Source: Vreelandella stevensii S18214
GTDB lineage: Bacteria; Pseudomonadota; Gammaproteobacteria; Pseudomonadales; Halomonadaceae
DNA length: 64,000 nt
Direction of reading: 5' to 3'
NCBI RefSeq assembly: GCF_000275725.1
Contig: NZ_AJTS01000038.1
Coordinates: 36,026-100,025 of the forward strand
Part shown: one piece after another, positions 23,501-33,291 of the stretch
Numbering within the stretch: position 1 is the first letter of the stretch
Layout of the letters: each line of letters opens with the position of its first letter
Position numbers and translations under genes: made by a program
Notes under the pieces: model-generated
Seen by the model: only the letters and a program-made list of their open reading frames with translations
The model's database searches: none
What the model was told of the DNA's origin: nothing

Positions 23501-24250
23501 TTACTCGGCAGCAGCGTCAGCGTCGGCAGAAGCGGCTTCTTCCGTCACTTCGACAAACTCTTCGGGACGACCTTCTTTCGCACGGGTGCACGCGTCGGCA
23601 ATCGCCTTCACGTAGATCTGGATCGCGCGGATGGAGTCATCGTTACCCGGGATCACGTAATCAACGCCATCCGGGTTAGAGTTGGTATCTACCACGCCAA
23701 TGACCGGGATACCCAGCTTGTTGGCTTCGTTGATCGCGATGCGCTCGTGGTCAACGTCGATCACGAACAGTGCGTCCGGCAGGCCGCCCATGTTCTTGAT
23801 ACCACCAATAGAACGCTCGAGCTTCTCTTGCTCACGCGTGGCCATCAAGACTTCTTTCTTGGTCAGCTTTTCGAACGTGCCGTCTTCGCGCATGACTTCG
23901 AGGTCACGCAGACGCTTGATGGACTGACGAATGGTCTTGAAGTTGGTCAGCATGCCGCCCAACCAGCGATGGTTGACGAACGGCTGGCCAACACGGTTGG
24001 CTTCTTCCTTGATGATCTTGCTCGCGCTGCGCTTGGTACCAACAAACAGGATCTTGTTGTTGGAAGACGCCATCTTCTCGATCACGTCGATCGCTTCGTT
24101 CAGCGCCGGCAGAGTGTGCTCAAGGTTGATGATGTGAATCTTGTTGCGCGCGCCGAAGATGTATTTGCCCATCTTCGGATTCCAGTACTTGGTCTGGTGA
24201 CCGAAGTGAGCGCCTGCCTTCAGCAGGTCACGCATATTGACGTGAGACAT
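23501..24250 (-). CDS. rpsB: 30S ribosomal protein S2
   Basis: 249 residues starting [20 protein letters not shown], with [20 protein letters not shown] and [19 protein letters not shown], all characteristic of bacterial S2. CAGGAG eight bases upstream fixes ATG 24250; the open frame extends 39 codons upstream but that part is leader. The C-terminal tail is rich in alanine and acidic residues ([13 protein letters not shown]). Confidence 0.98.
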   Translation of the reverse strand: MSHVNMRDLLKAGAHFGHQTKYWNPKMGKYIFGARNKIHIINLEHTLPALNEAIDVIEKMASSNNKILFVGTKRSASKIIKEEANRVGQPFVNHRWLGGMLTNFKTIRQSIKRLRDLEVMREDGTFEKLTKKEVLMATREQEKLERSIGGIKNMGGLPDALFVIDVDHERIAINEANKLGIPVIGVVDTNSNPDGVDYVIPGNDDSIRAIQIYVKAIADACTRAKEGRPEEFVEVTEEAASADADAAAE

Positions 24251-24477
24251 GGTAAAACTCCTGAAACTCGGGTTAGGCCTCCACGCACCCCATGGATCCG
24301 ACCAGTAGCACCGCCAGGCGTTGCTAAAGGCACCCGGGACCATGTGCCGGTGCATGTGTGTTTTCAAGGCTTGCTATCTTGCAACCCAGCCATGCTGAGT
24401 TGCGCTCTTGTTGCCCTTGCCTGCCGCCTGCGCCAGCAAAAGAAGCTGCGGATGGCGATTGCAGGAAAGCGCGCGGC
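24251..24477 (-). promoter_or_regulatory. rpsB 5' leader (candidate S2 autoregulatory RNA)
   Basis: The rpsB message has an unusually long leader, about 220 bases from the predicted promoter. It contains several GC-rich potential stems, for example around GGTGCCTTTAGCAACGCC and GGATCCATGGGGTGC. In gammaproteobacteria the rpsB leader is known to bind S2 and repress translation. Length and position fit, but I did not confirm the conserved fold base by base. Confidence 0.4.
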
Positions 24478-24506
24478 TTTATACCATAGATCATTGCCAA
24501 GATGAA
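24478..24506 (-). promoter_or_regulatory. Candidate rpsB sigma-70 promoter
   Basis: On the minus strand a TTCATC -35 and a TATAAA -10 are separated by 17 bases. A GC-rich stretch (GCCGCGCGC) follows where the discriminator would be, the type associated with stringent control of ribosomal genes. The -35 is a weak match. Confidence 0.45.
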
Positions 24507-24572
24507 GTCGCCGCTGCGTTTACCCGCCGAAAATGCTACTCATCACCTACTCTGAAGCCACATCGAGAATTC

Positions 24573-25364
24573 ATGAACGTTCCTATCAAGACGCCTTCTG
24601 AAATCGAGAAAATGCGCGAAGCCGGACGCCAGGCCGCCAGCGTCATCGAAATGATCACGCCGCACATCCAGGCAGGCATCAGCACCGGCGAGATCGACCG
24701 CCTGTGCCACGAGTACATCGTCAACGAACTGGGCTCGGTCCCGGCACCGCTGAACTATCACGGTTTCCCCAAGGCCACCTGCACCTCGATCAACCACGTG
24801 GTATGCCACGGCATCCCGGATGACGCCAAAAAGCTGAAAAGCGGCGACATCATGAACCTGGACATTACCGTGCGCACCCCCGACGGGTACCACGGCGATT
24901 CCAGCGTGATGTTCGTGATCGGCGAGACCATCCAGGGCGAGCGGCTGTGCCGCATCACCCAGGAGTGCCTGTACAAGAGCATTGCCCTGGTCAAACCCGG
25001 CGTGCGTCTTTCCGAGCTGGCCCGCGTGATTCAGCAGCATGCCGAAGCCCATGGCTACTCGGTGGTGCGTGACTTCTGCGGCCACGGCATCGGTGCCGAC
25101 TTCCACGAAGACCCTCAGTTCCTGCACTACGATGGCTACGCCCCGGATGCCGACATTCGCCTCGACGCGGGCATGTGCTTCACCATCGAGCCGATGATCA
25201 ACGTGGGCGGCTACAAGACCAAAGTGCTGCGCGACGGCTGGACCGCGGTGACCAAGGACCGCAGCCTGTCGGCACAGTGGGAGCACACGCTACTGGTCAC
25301 CAAGACCGGCGTGGAAGTGCTCACCGCACGCAGCAACGAAGACCTCGGCTTTTTGAACGCCTGA
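24573..25364 (+). CDS. map: Methionine aminopeptidase type I
   Basis: 263 residues, the family length, from MNVPIKTPSEIEKMREAGRQ. Metal-ligand regions are visible: the two-aspartate segment NLDITVRTPDGYHGD, the histidine in CGHGIGADFHEDPQ, the glutamate in CFTIEPMINVGG and the last in WEHTLLVTKTG. It removes N-terminal methionine from new proteins. It diverges from rpsB, a common bacterial arrangement. The open frame extends 55 codons upstream, but those residues are not Map-like. Confidence 0.98.
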   Translation: MNVPIKTPSEIEKMREAGRQAASVIEMITPHIQAGISTGEIDRLCHEYIVNELGSVPAPLNYHGFPKATCTSINHVVCHGIPDDAKKLKSGDIMNLDITVRTPDGYHGDSSVMFVIGETIQGERLCRITQECLYKSIALVKPGVRLSELARVIQQHAEAHGYSVVRDFCGHGIGADFHEDPQFLHYDGYAPDADIRLDAGMCFTIEPMINVGGYKTKVLRDGWTAVTKDRSLSAQWEHTLLVTKTGVEVLTARSNEDLGFLNA

Positions 25365-28039
25365 TGCTACTACACCACTACCGGTTCGAGCCGGACACGT
25401 CGCTTTTCGACCTGGACCTGTTTCGCACCGAACTGTCCGGGGCGCGCTCACCTATCGCCCCGTTCAAGGCGGCGCTCAAGGAGATTCAGGCGCGCCTCGA
25501 CGAACAGTTTCGCGCGGGTGCGGACATACGTGATCTGGTACGCGGCCGCGCGTGGTATCTCGACCAGCTGCTGGCAATTGCCTGGCAGCGCCACGCCTGG
25601 CCCGACGACGGCATTGCGCTGGTGGCGGTGGGCGGCTACGGGCGCGGGGAACTGCACCCCCACTCGGACATCGACCTGCTGCTGCTGCTCGAACACGATG
25701 ACGACACCCCCTACCGGGAGCCGCTGAGCGCCTTCGTGACGTTCCTGTGGGACATTGGCCTGGAGATCGGCCATAGCGTGCGCTCGCTCAACGACTGCGA
25801 GCGGGAATCCGAAGCCGATGTGACGGTCATCACCAATCTTCTGGAGTCGCGATTGATCGCGGGCCCCGAGACCCTGCGCGAACAGATGCGTGAGCGCCTG
25901 AGCGCGCCCCACGTATGGCCCGCCAACCGCTTTTTCGAGGCCAAGTGGCAGGAGCAGATCTCCCGCCACTACCGCTACAACAACTCCGAGTACCACCTGG
26001 AGCCCAATCTGAAAAGCTCGCCCGGCGGCCTGCGGGACATTCAGATGATCGGCTGGGTCGCCAAGCGGCACTTCGGCACCGAGCAGTATACCGACATCGT
26101 CGCCAACGGGTTCATGAACGACGCCGAGCTGCGCATCCTCAGCCAAGGGCAGTCGTTTCTGTGGCAGGTTCGCTACGCCCTGCACATGCTCACCGGGCGC
26201 GCCGAAGACCGCCTGCTGTTCGACCACCAGCGCACCATCGCCGAGATGTTCGGCTTCAAGGACACGCCCGAGCGGCTGGCCGTCGAACAGTTCATGAAGC
26301 GCTACTACCGCCATGTGACGGCGCTGGCAGGCCTCAACGACATGCTCCTGCAGCACTTCGATGAAGTGATCCTGCGCGGCAAGGAGTCGCTGGAAACCGT
26401 CAAGCTCAACGACCGTTTCGAGATCAAGGGGGGCTACATTCAGGCCCGCTCGCGCAGCCTGTTTCGCGAACGCCCGGCCGCCATGCTGGAGCTGTTTCTG
26501 CTGATGGCCAAGCACCCGGAAATCGAAGGCGTGCGCGCCGACACCATTCGTTTGATCCGTGACCACCGCCACCAGATCGATGACCACTACCGGGAAGACC
26601 CGCGCCACCAGCGGCTCTTCATGGCGCTCATGCGGGCGCCGGGCAACGTGCCTCGTCAGCTCCGGCGCATGAACCGTTACGGCATTCTGGGCAAGTACCT
26701 GCCGGAGTTCGGCCGAGCGGTCGGGCTGATGCAGCACGACCTGTTTCATATCTATACCGTGGACGCCCACACCCTGCGCCTGCTGAAATTTCTGCACGGC
26801 TTCCGCAAGCCCGAGGCAAAGGACGACTTCCCGGTGGCCGCCAACCTGATCCACCAGCTACCCAAGCTGGACCTGCTGTGGATCGCTGGCCTGTTCCACG
26901 ACATCGGCAAAGGGCGCGGCGGAGACCACTCGGAAATCGGCGCCCGTGACGTGGCGCAGTTCTGCCGTCGTCATCACGTCTCCCAGCACGATACGAACCT
27001 GGTCAGCTGGCTGGTCGAGCATCACCTGCTGATGTCGATGACCGCCCAGAAGCGCGACATCAGCGACCCGGACGTGATCCGCGACTTTGCGCTAGTCGTG
27101 CGCGACGAAACCCGCCTGGACTACCTCTACGTGCTCACCGTGGCCGACATCAATGCCACCAACCCCACGCTATGGAACGGCTGGCGGGCCTCGCTGCTGC
27201 GCCAGCTGCATGCAGAGACCAAGCGCGCCCTGCGCCGAGGGCTGAAAAACCCGCCGGACAGAGACGACTGGGTGAGAGAAACACGCACCGAGGCCCGCTC
27301 ACTGCTGCAGACCGTTGGAGTGGATAGCCAGCAAATCGATCGGCTATGGGAGTCCCTCGGGGAGGACTACTTCCTGCAGTACGCCCCCAGCGAGATCGTG
27401 TGGCAGACCCAGGGTATTCTGGCCCATCAGCCCTCTCCCCTGCCGCTGGTGCTGATCAGTGCCCCCACCGCCGACATGGCCGAAGGCGGCACCAAGGTGT
27501 TCATCCACACCCGCTCCGTGGATGATCTGTTTGCCGCCACGGCCGCGGCCATGGAGCAGTTGGGGCTGTCCATCCACGATGCGCGGATCGCCACGTCTCA
27601 TAACGACTGGACGCTGAATACCTTCATCGTGCTGGATAGCCATAGCCAGCCAATCCGTGACCCACAGCGCATCGAAGAGATGCGCAGCCACCTGGTGGAA
27701 GAGCTGGACGACCCGGACGACTACCCCGAGATCGTCACCCGGCACACCCCGCGCCAGCTGAAGCACTTCAAGGTGCCCACGGAAGTCGTCATCGAGCAGG
27801 ACCCGGCCAATGAGCGCACGCTGCTGGAGCTGACCGCCCCTGACCGCCCCGGCCTGCTGGCCCGAGTGGGGCGTATCTTCATGGAGCAGGATATCGCCCT
27901 GTCGGCCGCCAAGATCGCCACCCTGGGTGAGCGCGTCGAGGACGTCTTTTTCATCACCACCAAGGCCGGTGAACCGCTCACCGACCCCGCCCGTCAACAG
28001 CAGCTTCGTGAGCGGCTGATCGACGTGTTGAGCGTCTAG
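25364..28039 (+). CDS. glnD: [Protein-PII] uridylyltransferase / UMP-removing enzyme
   Basis: 891 residues. The nucleotidyltransferase motif GGYGRGELHPHSDIDLLLLL comes near residue 90, the HD hydrolase motif LFHDIGKGRGGDHSEIG near 510, and two C-terminal ACT domains (TKVFIHTRSVDDLFAAT and LLELTAPDRPGLLARVGRI) sense glutamine. GlnD adds or removes UMP on PII to signal nitrogen status. ATG 25364 shares one base with the map stop (TGATG), so it is coupled to map. The frame is open 63 codons upstream within map, which is shadow. Confidence 0.98.
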   Translation: MLLHHYRFEPDTSLFDLDLFRTELSGARSPIAPFKAALKEIQARLDEQFRAGADIRDLVRGRAWYLDQLLAIAWQRHAWPDDGIALVAVGGYGRGELHPHSDIDLLLLLEHDDDTPYREPLSAFVTFLWDIGLEIGHSVRSLNDCERESEADVTVITNLLESRLIAGPETLREQMRERLSAPHVWPANRFFEAKWQEQISRHYRYNNSEYHLEPNLKSSPGGLRDIQMIGWVAKRHFGTEQYTDIVANGFMNDAELRILSQGQSFLWQVRYALHMLTGRAEDRLLFDHQRTIAEMFGFKDTPERLAVEQFMKRYYRHVTALAGLNDMLLQHFDEVILRGKESLETVKLNDRFEIKGGYIQARSRSLFRERPAAMLELFLLMAKHPEIEGVRADTIRLIRDHRHQIDDHYREDPRHQRLFMALMRAPGNVPRQLRRMNRYGILGKYLPEFGRAVGLMQHDLFHIYTVDAHTLRLLKFLHGFRKPEAKDDFPVAANLIHQLPKLDLLWIAGLFHDIGKGRGGDHSEIGARDVAQFCRRHHVSQHDTNLVSWLVEHHLLMSMTAQKRDISDPDVIRDFALVVRDETRLDYLYVLTVADINATNPTLWNGWRASLLRQLHAETKRALRRGLKNPPDRDDWVRETRTEARSLLQTVGVDSQQIDRLWESLGEDYFLQYAPSEIVWQTQGILAHQPSPLPLVLISAPTADMAEGGTKVFIHTRSVDDLFAATAAAMEQLGLSIHDARIATSHNDWTLNTFIVLDSHSQPIRDPQRIEEMRSHLVEELDDPDDYPEIVTRHTPRQLKHFKVPTEVVIEQDPANERTLLELTAPDRPGLLARVGRIFMEQDIALSAAKIATLGERVEDVFFITTKAGEPLTDPARQQQLRERLIDVLSV

Positions 28040-28076
28040 CCCAAGTGCCTGGCCGAGCAGCCCCTGGTCGTTGGGT

Positions 28077-28105
28077 TTGAGCCTGCCCCAGGGGTTGCCT
28101 ATAAT
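28077..28105 (+). promoter_or_regulatory. Candidate sigma-70 promoter for the dap genes
   Basis: TTGAGC, 17 bases, then TATAAT lie 30 bases before the dapC start in the gap after glnD. The -10 is consensus and the -35 matches four of six bases. Confidence 0.65.
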
Positions 28106-28135
28106 CGGCGGTTCGATAAACGGTACGGACTCGCC

Positions 28136-29332
28136 ATGAACTCAGACCTGAACGCCCTGCACCCCTATCCGTTTGAAAAGCTGGCCGCCCTCAAGGCGAC
28201 GCTCACGCCTCCGGCGGGGCTTGCGCATATTCCGCTGACCATTGGCGAGCCCCAGCATGCCCCTTACCAAGGCGCACTGGACGCACTCATTGCCCACCAG
28301 CTGGAGATGGCGCGCTACCCAGCCACCAACGGCCTGCCCGCCCTGCGCGAGACCATTGCCGCCTGGGCCACCCAGCGCTTTGGCCTGGAGGGGCTGGACG
28401 CCGAACGCCAGGTGCTGCCGGTGAACGGCACCCGTGAAGCCATCTTCGCCTTCGTGCAGGCGGCGCTGGACCGCACCCGCCCCGCCAAGGTAGCGGTACC
28501 CAACCCGTTTTATCAGATCTACGAAGGCGCCACGCTGCTGGCAGGCGGCGAGCCGCTCTACCTGGACTGTACCGCCGACAACGGCTTTCGCCCGGACTTT
28601 TCAGCCGTCAGCGCCGACACCTGGCGCGACGTGCAGATCGTCTTTCTCTGCTCACCGGGCAACCCCACCGGCGCGGTGACCCCGCTGGCCGAGTTCAAGC
28701 AGCTCATTGCCCTGGCCGACGAGCACGACTTCATCATTGCCTCCGACGAGTGCTACTCCGAGCTCTACCTGGACGAAGCCACTCCGCCGCCCGGGCTGCT
28801 GCAGGCCTGCGCCGAGCTGGGCCGCGATGACTACCGCCGCTGCGTGGTGTTTCATTCGCTCTCCAAACGCTCCAACCTGCCGGGGTTGCGCTCGGGTTTC
28901 GTGGCGGGCGACGCCGATCTCCTCGCCCCGTTCAAGCGCTACCGTACCTACCACGGCTGCGCGATGTCACTGCCCCTGCAGCACGCCTCCATCGCTGCCT
29001 GGCAGGACGAAGCCCACGTGTGCGCCAACCGTGACGCCTACCGCGAGAAATTCAGCGCTGTCACCGAGGTTCTTGCGCCGGTCATGTCGTTCCCGACGCC
29101 CGAAGCCAGCTTCTACCTGTGGCCCGCCGTGCCGGGGGGCGACGATATCGCCTTTGCTCAGCGGCTGTTCAGCGAACAGCATGTCAGCGTGCTGCCTGGC
29201 AGCCTGATGGGCCGCCCAAGCAAGGAGGGGCATAATCCAGGCGCAGGTCGTCTACGCTTAGCGTTGGTGGCAGAGCTCGAACCGACCCTGGAAGCAGCCA
29301 AGCGTCTGCGCCAGCTGATCGAGCGCAGCTAA
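28136..29332 (+). CDS. dapC: Succinyldiaminopimelate transaminase
   Basis: 398 residues, PLP fold type I aminotransferase. The N-terminus is LHPYPFEKLAALKATLTPP, and the PLP lysine lies in HSLSKRSNLPGLRSGF (K near residue 243). The substrate-binding arginine region LRLALVAELEPTLEAAKRL is at the C-terminus. It transfers an amino group to N-succinyl-2-amino-6-ketopimelate in lysine and meso-diaminopimelate synthesis. Neighbouring dapD and dapE supply the steps on either side, which supports DapC over a generic aminotransferase. Confidence 0.93.
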   Translation: MNSDLNALHPYPFEKLAALKATLTPPAGLAHIPLTIGEPQHAPYQGALDALIAHQLEMARYPATNGLPALRETIAAWATQRFGLEGLDAERQVLPVNGTREAIFAFVQAALDRTRPAKVAVPNPFYQIYEGATLLAGGEPLYLDCTADNGFRPDFSAVSADTWRDVQIVFLCSPGNPTGAVTPLAEFKQLIALADEHDFIIASDECYSELYLDEATPPPGLLQACAELGRDDYRRCVVFHSLSKRSNLPGLRSGFVAGDADLLAPFKRYRTYHGCAMSLPLQHASIAAWQDEAHVCANRDAYREKFSAVTEVLAPVMSFPTPEASFYLWPAVPGGDDIAFAQRLFSEQHVSVLPGSLMGRPSKEGHNPGAGRLRLALVAELEPTLEAAKRLRQLIERS

Positions 29333-29366
29333 CGCCGCCGATACCCCACGACAAGGAGGCTTTTCC

Positions 29367-29714
29367 ATGCTGACGCTATATATCATCAACACCTGCGACA
29401 CCTGCCGCAAAGCCCGCAAGGCGCTGGAGGAGAGCGGTATTCCCTTCAAGACCCATGACCTGCGCAAGGATGGCCTGTCGGCCAGTCTGCTGGAGCATAT
29501 TCTCGAGCGGGTGCCGCTGCTGGAAGCCATCAATAAACGCAGCACCACTTGGCGCAACCTGCCCCAGGAGGAAAAGGATCAGCTGGACGCCACGTCGGCC
29601 CGTCGGCTGCTGCTGGAACAACCCACGCTGCTCAAACGTCCGCTACTCGAAGTCGACAACAGCACCATCCTGGTCGGCTACCGCGACGGCGATTACGACA
29701 AACTGAGCGGCTGA
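29367..29714 (+). CDS. ArsC/Spx-family reductase (YffB-like)
   Basis: 115 residues of the thioredoxin-like ArsC family. The N-terminus LTLYIINTCDTCRKARKAL carries a CxxC at residues 10-13, and KRPLLEVDNSTILVGYRDGD matches the C-terminal half of YffB/Spx proteins. An AAGGAGG box precedes the ATG. Genes of this type recur between dapC and dapD in pseudomonads and relatives; the substrate is unknown. Arsenate reduction is unlikely from the context. Confidence 0.85.
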   Translation: MLTLYIINTCDTCRKARKALEESGIPFKTHDLRKDGLSASLLEHILERVPLLEAINKRSTTWRNLPQEEKDQLDATSARRLLLEQPTLLKRPLLEVDNSTILVGYRDGDYDKLSG

Positions 29715-29755
29715 ACGCCCCCTCTTAGACACACAACCTTGAAGGAAGCCCCGTT

Positions 29756-30781
29756 ATGCTGAGCTTTGCGCTTGGAATTGGTACCCAAAACACCCAGGGT
29801 GACTGGCTGGAAATCTACTACCCGGCCCCGCTGCTGAACCCCGACGAGCGCCTGGTGGCCGCCGCCAGGGAAGCGCTGGGCGCCGCTGCCGAGAACAGCC
29901 CTGTCAGCTTCCTGCCGGAAGACTGCACCCGCCTGGCCAAGGCACTGGAAGCCGCGGGTCATTCCGAGCAGGCAGCGCTGGCCGAGTCTTTCGCCACCAG
30001 CCAGCGCCCGCTGGTAGCAATGTTCCTGGACACCGACCAGGCGCCGCAAACCGTGCCGGAGGTCTACCTCAAGCTGCACCTGCTGTCCCACCGTCTGGTG
30101 AAGCCCCACGGCCTGGACCTGACCGGCATGTTCGGCCTGCTGCGCAACATCGCCTGGACCAACGAAGGCGCCATCGACATTGAAGAGCTGCCGGCTCGCC
30201 GCCTCAAGGCACGCCTGGCAGGCCGCGCGCTGTCCGTTGACTGCGTCGACAAGTTCCCCAAGATGACCGACTACGTCGTGCCCACCGGCATCCGCATTGG
30301 CGACACCGCCCGCGTACGCCTGGGCGCCTACCTGGGCGAAGGCACCACGGTCATGCATGAAGGCTTCGTCAACTTCAACGCGGGCACCGAAGGCCCGGGC
30401 ATGATCGAAGGCCGCATTTCAGCGGGCGTCATGGTCGGCAAAGGCTCCGACCTGGGCGGCGGCTGCTCCACCATGGGCACCCTCTCCGGTGGTGGCAACA
30501 TCATCATCAAGGTGGGCGAAGGCTGCCTGATCGGTGCCAACGCCGGTATCGGCATTCCGCTGGGCGACCGCTGCACCGTGGAAGCGGGCCTGTACATCAC
30601 CGCTGGCTCCAAGGTGACCGTCCTCGACGACCAGGGCCAGGAGGCCAACACCGTGGCCGCCCGTGAGCTGGCTGGCCAGGACGACCTGCTGCTGCGCCGC
30701 AACTCGCAAAATGGCCGCATCGAGTGCCTCACCAACAAGAGTGCCATTGCGCTGAACGAGGCGCTGCATGCCCACAACTGA
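29756..30781 (+). CDS. dapD: Tetrahydrodipicolinate N-succinyltransferase (Pseudomonas type)
   Basis: 341 residues. The N-terminus [20 protein letters not shown] and the length fit the longer pseudomonad DapD (about 344) and not the 274-residue E. coli form. The left-handed helix is visible from [20 protein letters not shown] through [19 protein letters not shown]. It makes N-succinyl-2-amino-6-ketopimelate, the DapC substrate. GAAGGAAG stands just before the ATG. Its end overlaps dapE by 14 bases. Confidence 0.95.
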   Translation: MLSFALGIGTQNTQGDWLEIYYPAPLLNPDERLVAAAREALGAAAENSPVSFLPEDCTRLAKALEAAGHSEQAALAESFATSQRPLVAMFLDTDQAPQTVPEVYLKLHLLSHRLVKPHGLDLTGMFGLLRNIAWTNEGAIDIEELPARRLKARLAGRALSVDCVDKFPKMTDYVVPTGIRIGDTARVRLGAYLGEGTTVMHEGFVNFNAGTEGPGMIEGRISAGVMVGKGSDLGGGCSTMGTLSGGGNIIIKVGEGCLIGANAGIGIPLGDRCTVEAGLYITAGSKVTVLDDQGQEANTVAARELAGQDDLLLRRNSQNGRIECLTNKSAIALNEALHAHN

Positions 30782-31940
30782 GTCTGCTGCCCTGTCACCG
30801 ACGCTCACCCTGGCCTTTGACCTGCTGGGTCGCGCGTCGGTGACCCCGGACGACGAGGGCTGCCAGGACCTGATGATCGAGCGCCTCACGGCGCTCGGCT
30901 TCCATGTCGAGCAGCTGCCGTTCGGCGATGTGAAAAACTTCTGGGCCGTGCGCGGCCATCATGGCCCGGTGCTGGCCTTCGCCGGGCATACCGACGTGGT
31001 GCCCAGCGGGCCGCATACCAGCTGGGAGTTTCCGCCCTTCGAGCCATGCATCGACGAGCAGGGCATGCTCTGCGGGCGCGGTGCGGCCGACATGAAAGGC
31101 AGCCTGGCCGCCATGCTGACCGCCGTGGAGCGCTTCGTGGCCCGCTACCCCGACCACGACGGCCGTATCGCCTTCCTGATCACCTCCGATGAGGAAGGCC
31201 CCGCCGTGGACGGCACCCGAGCCGTGGTGGAGCACCTGCGCGAGCGCAACGAACGGCTGGACTACTGCATCGTCGGCGAGCCCTCTTCCACGGCGCGGCT
31301 GGGGGATGTGATCAAGAACGGCCGACGCGGCTCGCTGGGCGGCGTACTGCATGTCAAAGGGGTGCAGGGGCATGTGGCTTACCCCCACCTGGCACGCAAC
31401 CCCATTCACCAGGCGCTGCCTGCGCTCGATGCCTTGGCACGCGAGCACTGGGATGCTGGCAACGACTTCTTTCCCGCCACCAGTTTCCAGATTTCCAACG
31501 TGCGCGCGGGCACCGGGGCGACCAACGTGATCCCTGGCGACATCGAAGTGGTGTTCAACTTCCGCTACTCCACGGAAGTGACCCACGAAGCGCTGAAAGC
31601 CCGCACCGAAGCGATTCTGGATCGCCATGGACTCGAGTACCATGTGGACTGGACCCTGAACGGCGAGCCCTTCCTGACCGCCGAAGGCGAACTGGTCGAT
31701 GCGGCCATTCGCGGCGTGGAAGCCGTCACCGGCGCGCGCCCGCAGCTGTCGACCAGCGGCGGCACCTCCGATGGCCGTTTCATTGCCACCCTGGGGGCAC
31801 AGGTGGTGGAGCTGGGCCCGCTCAACGACACCATTCACAAGGTGAACGAGCGCGTGCTGGCCAGCGACCTCGATGCGCTCAGCCGCATCTACGAAGCCAC
31901 CCTGCAGGCGCTGCTCACTACTGACGAGGTATGCGTATGA
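30768..31940 (+). CDS. dapE: Succinyl-diaminopimelate desuccinylase
   Basis: 390 residues, M20 metallopeptidase family. Zinc-ligand motifs are [12 protein letters not shown] (near residue 73), [15 protein letters not shown] with the bridging aspartate, and [11 protein letters not shown] with the catalytic glutamate (near 141). It frees LL-diaminopimelate, completing the succinylase branch with DapD and DapC. The start lies inside the dapD end and its own stop overlaps the next gene. Confidence 0.96.
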   Translation: MPTTESAALSPTLTLAFDLLGRASVTPDDEGCQDLMIERLTALGFHVEQLPFGDVKNFWAVRGHHGPVLAFAGHTDVVPSGPHTSWEFPPFEPCIDEQGMLCGRGAADMKGSLAAMLTAVERFVARYPDHDGRIAFLITSDEEGPAVDGTRAVVEHLRERNERLDYCIVGEPSSTARLGDVIKNGRRGSLGGVLHVKGVQGHVAYPHLARNPIHQALPALDALAREHWDAGNDFFPATSFQISNVRAGTGATNVIPGDIEVVFNFRYSTEVTHEALKARTEAILDRHGLEYHVDWTLNGEPFLTAEGELVDAAIRGVEAVTGARPQLSTSGGTSDGRFIATLGAQVVELGPLNDTIHKVNERVLASDLDALSRIYEATLQALLTTDEVCV

Positions 31941-32326
31941 TGGAGCGGTTTCCGGATATCGAAGTGTACCTGGCCCGCGTGTCGCTGGACGATCTCAACG
32001 CCTGGCTCAGCGAGGCGCTCGCCGCCCCACCGCTGGGCCCGGCGGGCAAGGGCAAGTGGAAAACCCGTGGCCAGCATCAGGGGGAAAGCGTCCCGGTGCT
32101 GCTGGTGGACAACGCCGCCGACGGCTTTGCCAGCCTGTGGTTCGACAGCGCCCACACCCCCTGGCACACCGACCAGGAGTGCGCGCAGCACGCGGCCGAA
32201 GCGCTCAACGTGGAAGTCCGCTGTTCGCTGGGCGGCTGGCACCCTGGCGATGACCCGGACCGCTTCTGGCAAGTGCTGCCCGGCGGCCAGGAAAAAGCCA
32301 TCGAATGGCCAGACTCCGGTCGCTAA
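31937..32326 (+). CDS. Conserved small protein of unknown function downstream of dapE
   Basis: About 129 residues starting [20 protein letters not shown]. It has many tryptophans and aspartates ([34 protein letters not shown]) and no signal peptide or membrane segment. It is not recognised. It overlaps the dapE stop (ATGA) and is followed by a terminator, so it is the last gene of the dap transcript. GAGGT six bases upstream supports ATG 31937; ATG 31931 and 31940 are alternatives. Confidence 0.8.
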   Translation: MMERFPDIEVYLARVSLDDLNAWLSEALAAPPLGPAGKGKWKTRGQHQGESVPVLLVDNAADGFASLWFDSAHTPWHTDQECAQHAAEALNVEVRCSLGGWHPGDDPDRFWQVLPGGQEKAIEWPDSGR

Positions 32327-32330
32327 ACGC

Positions 32331-32358
32331 AAAAACCCCCGCACAAGGCGGGGGTTTT
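32331..32358. terminator. Bidirectional rho-independent terminator
   Basis: A seven-pair GC stem (CCCCCGC / GCGGGGG) with a five-base loop, flanked by AAAAA on one side and TTTT on the other, lies between convergent genes. It can end the dap transcript on the plus strand and the cold-shock-domain gene on the minus strand. Confidence 0.88.
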
Positions 32359-32383
32359 CCTGTCAGCAACCGCGCCGGAGCGC

Positions 32384-32911
32384 TTATTCGATAATGCTGA
32401 CATCATCGGCCTGAAGGCCACGGTCGTTCTTGATCACGTGGTAACGCACGATTTGGCCTTCGGCCAGCATGCGTGGGCCACGACCGCGTATCGCCCGAAA
32501 ATGCACGAAGACATCTTCGCCATTGTCCCGGGTGATGAAGCCGTAGCCCTTGTTGGTGTTGAACCACTTGACCTCGCCCTCTTCACGGCCATCGTTGGGG
32601 TCGATGATATCCTCTTCTTCATCGTCCACCACGGGTGCTGCCTGGGGCTGACGCGTGGCAGGTTTGACCCTGGCCACATCGGCCTTTACCACCATGGGTG
32701 GTGCCAGAGCCGCAGCCGCCAGCGTACCGACGAACAACATTGCAAAACAGCCAAGTGCCACAGCGGCATACACACTGAAAGCAGCCTCGGCCAACCACTG
32801 TTCAGCCAGCGGTGCATTGGTTAAATGAACAATCCCCGCCAGAAGAAGCGGCGTGGGGGCGGCCAGTAAGATACTGATAAAGAAACAGCGAAAAACAACT
32901 TTTGGGTTCAT
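32384..32911 (-). CDS. Membrane-anchored cold-shock-domain protein
   Basis: 175 residues. Two hydrophobic segments occupy roughly residues 5-28 and 44-72. An acidic linker follows ([17 protein letters not shown]), then a cold-shock domain at 112-175 with RNP1 KGYGFI (121-126) and RNP2 VFVHF (134-138). Ordinary Csp proteins are about 70 residues and soluble. Here the nucleic-acid-binding fold would face the cytoplasm from the inner membrane. The domain call is firm; role and topology are inference. The ribosome site before ATG 32911 is weak. Confidence 0.85.
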   Translation of the reverse strand: MNPKVVFRCFFISILLAAPTPLLLAGIVHLTNAPLAEQWLAEAAFSVYAAVALGCFAMLFVGTLAAAALAPPMVVKADVARVKPATRQPQAAPVVDDEEEDIIDPNDGREEGEVKWFNTNKGYGFITRDNGEDVFVHFRAIRGRGPRMLAEGQIVRYHVIKNDRGLQADDVSIIE

Positions 32912-33021
32912 GGATGATAAAAGCTCTCTTGTTGTATGGGTAACAGAAGCAAGACAATACTCGGCCTACCAGGCCCTTGCCTAACAGTACCGAGCATACT
33001 ACATACGGTGACGATGTTATC

Positions 33022-33270
33022 ATGACAAACGACTCAACGCCTGCCGAGCTCACTCAACGTCTTGAATCGTTGGAAAGTCGGCTGGCTTATCAGGAACATT
33101 GGCTGGACACCCTCGACCAGGCCGTCGCCCAGCAGGAGCGCCGCCTCGAAAAGCTGGAACAGCTGAGCGCCCTGATGCGTGAACGGCTCCGCGAACAGCA
33201 TCAGGCGCTGCAAGCCAGCGACTCACAGGGCGGCTTTCGCCCCGAAGACGACATCCCGCCCCACTACTAA
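33022..33270 (+). CDS. slyX: SlyX family protein
   Basis: 82 residues forming one long amphipathic coiled coil (RLESLESRLAYQEHWLDTLD), ending in the characteristic PPHY tail. SlyX proteins are widespread in gammaproteobacteria with no settled biochemical role. MTNDSTPAELTQRL is chosen as start because the upstream 15 codons are not family-like. Confidence 0.88.
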   Translation: MTNDSTPAELTQRLESLESRLAYQEHWLDTLDQAVAQQERRLEKLEQLSALMRERLREQHQALQASDSQGGFRPEDDIPPHY

Positions 33271-33291
33271 TGGACTAACCGCTTCCTCGGG

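Noticed and set aside
29367-29714. Arsenate reductase call for the ArsC-like gene
   Set aside because: The position inside the dap cluster and the YffB/Spx-like C-terminus argue against an arsenic role; no arsenic genes are nearby.
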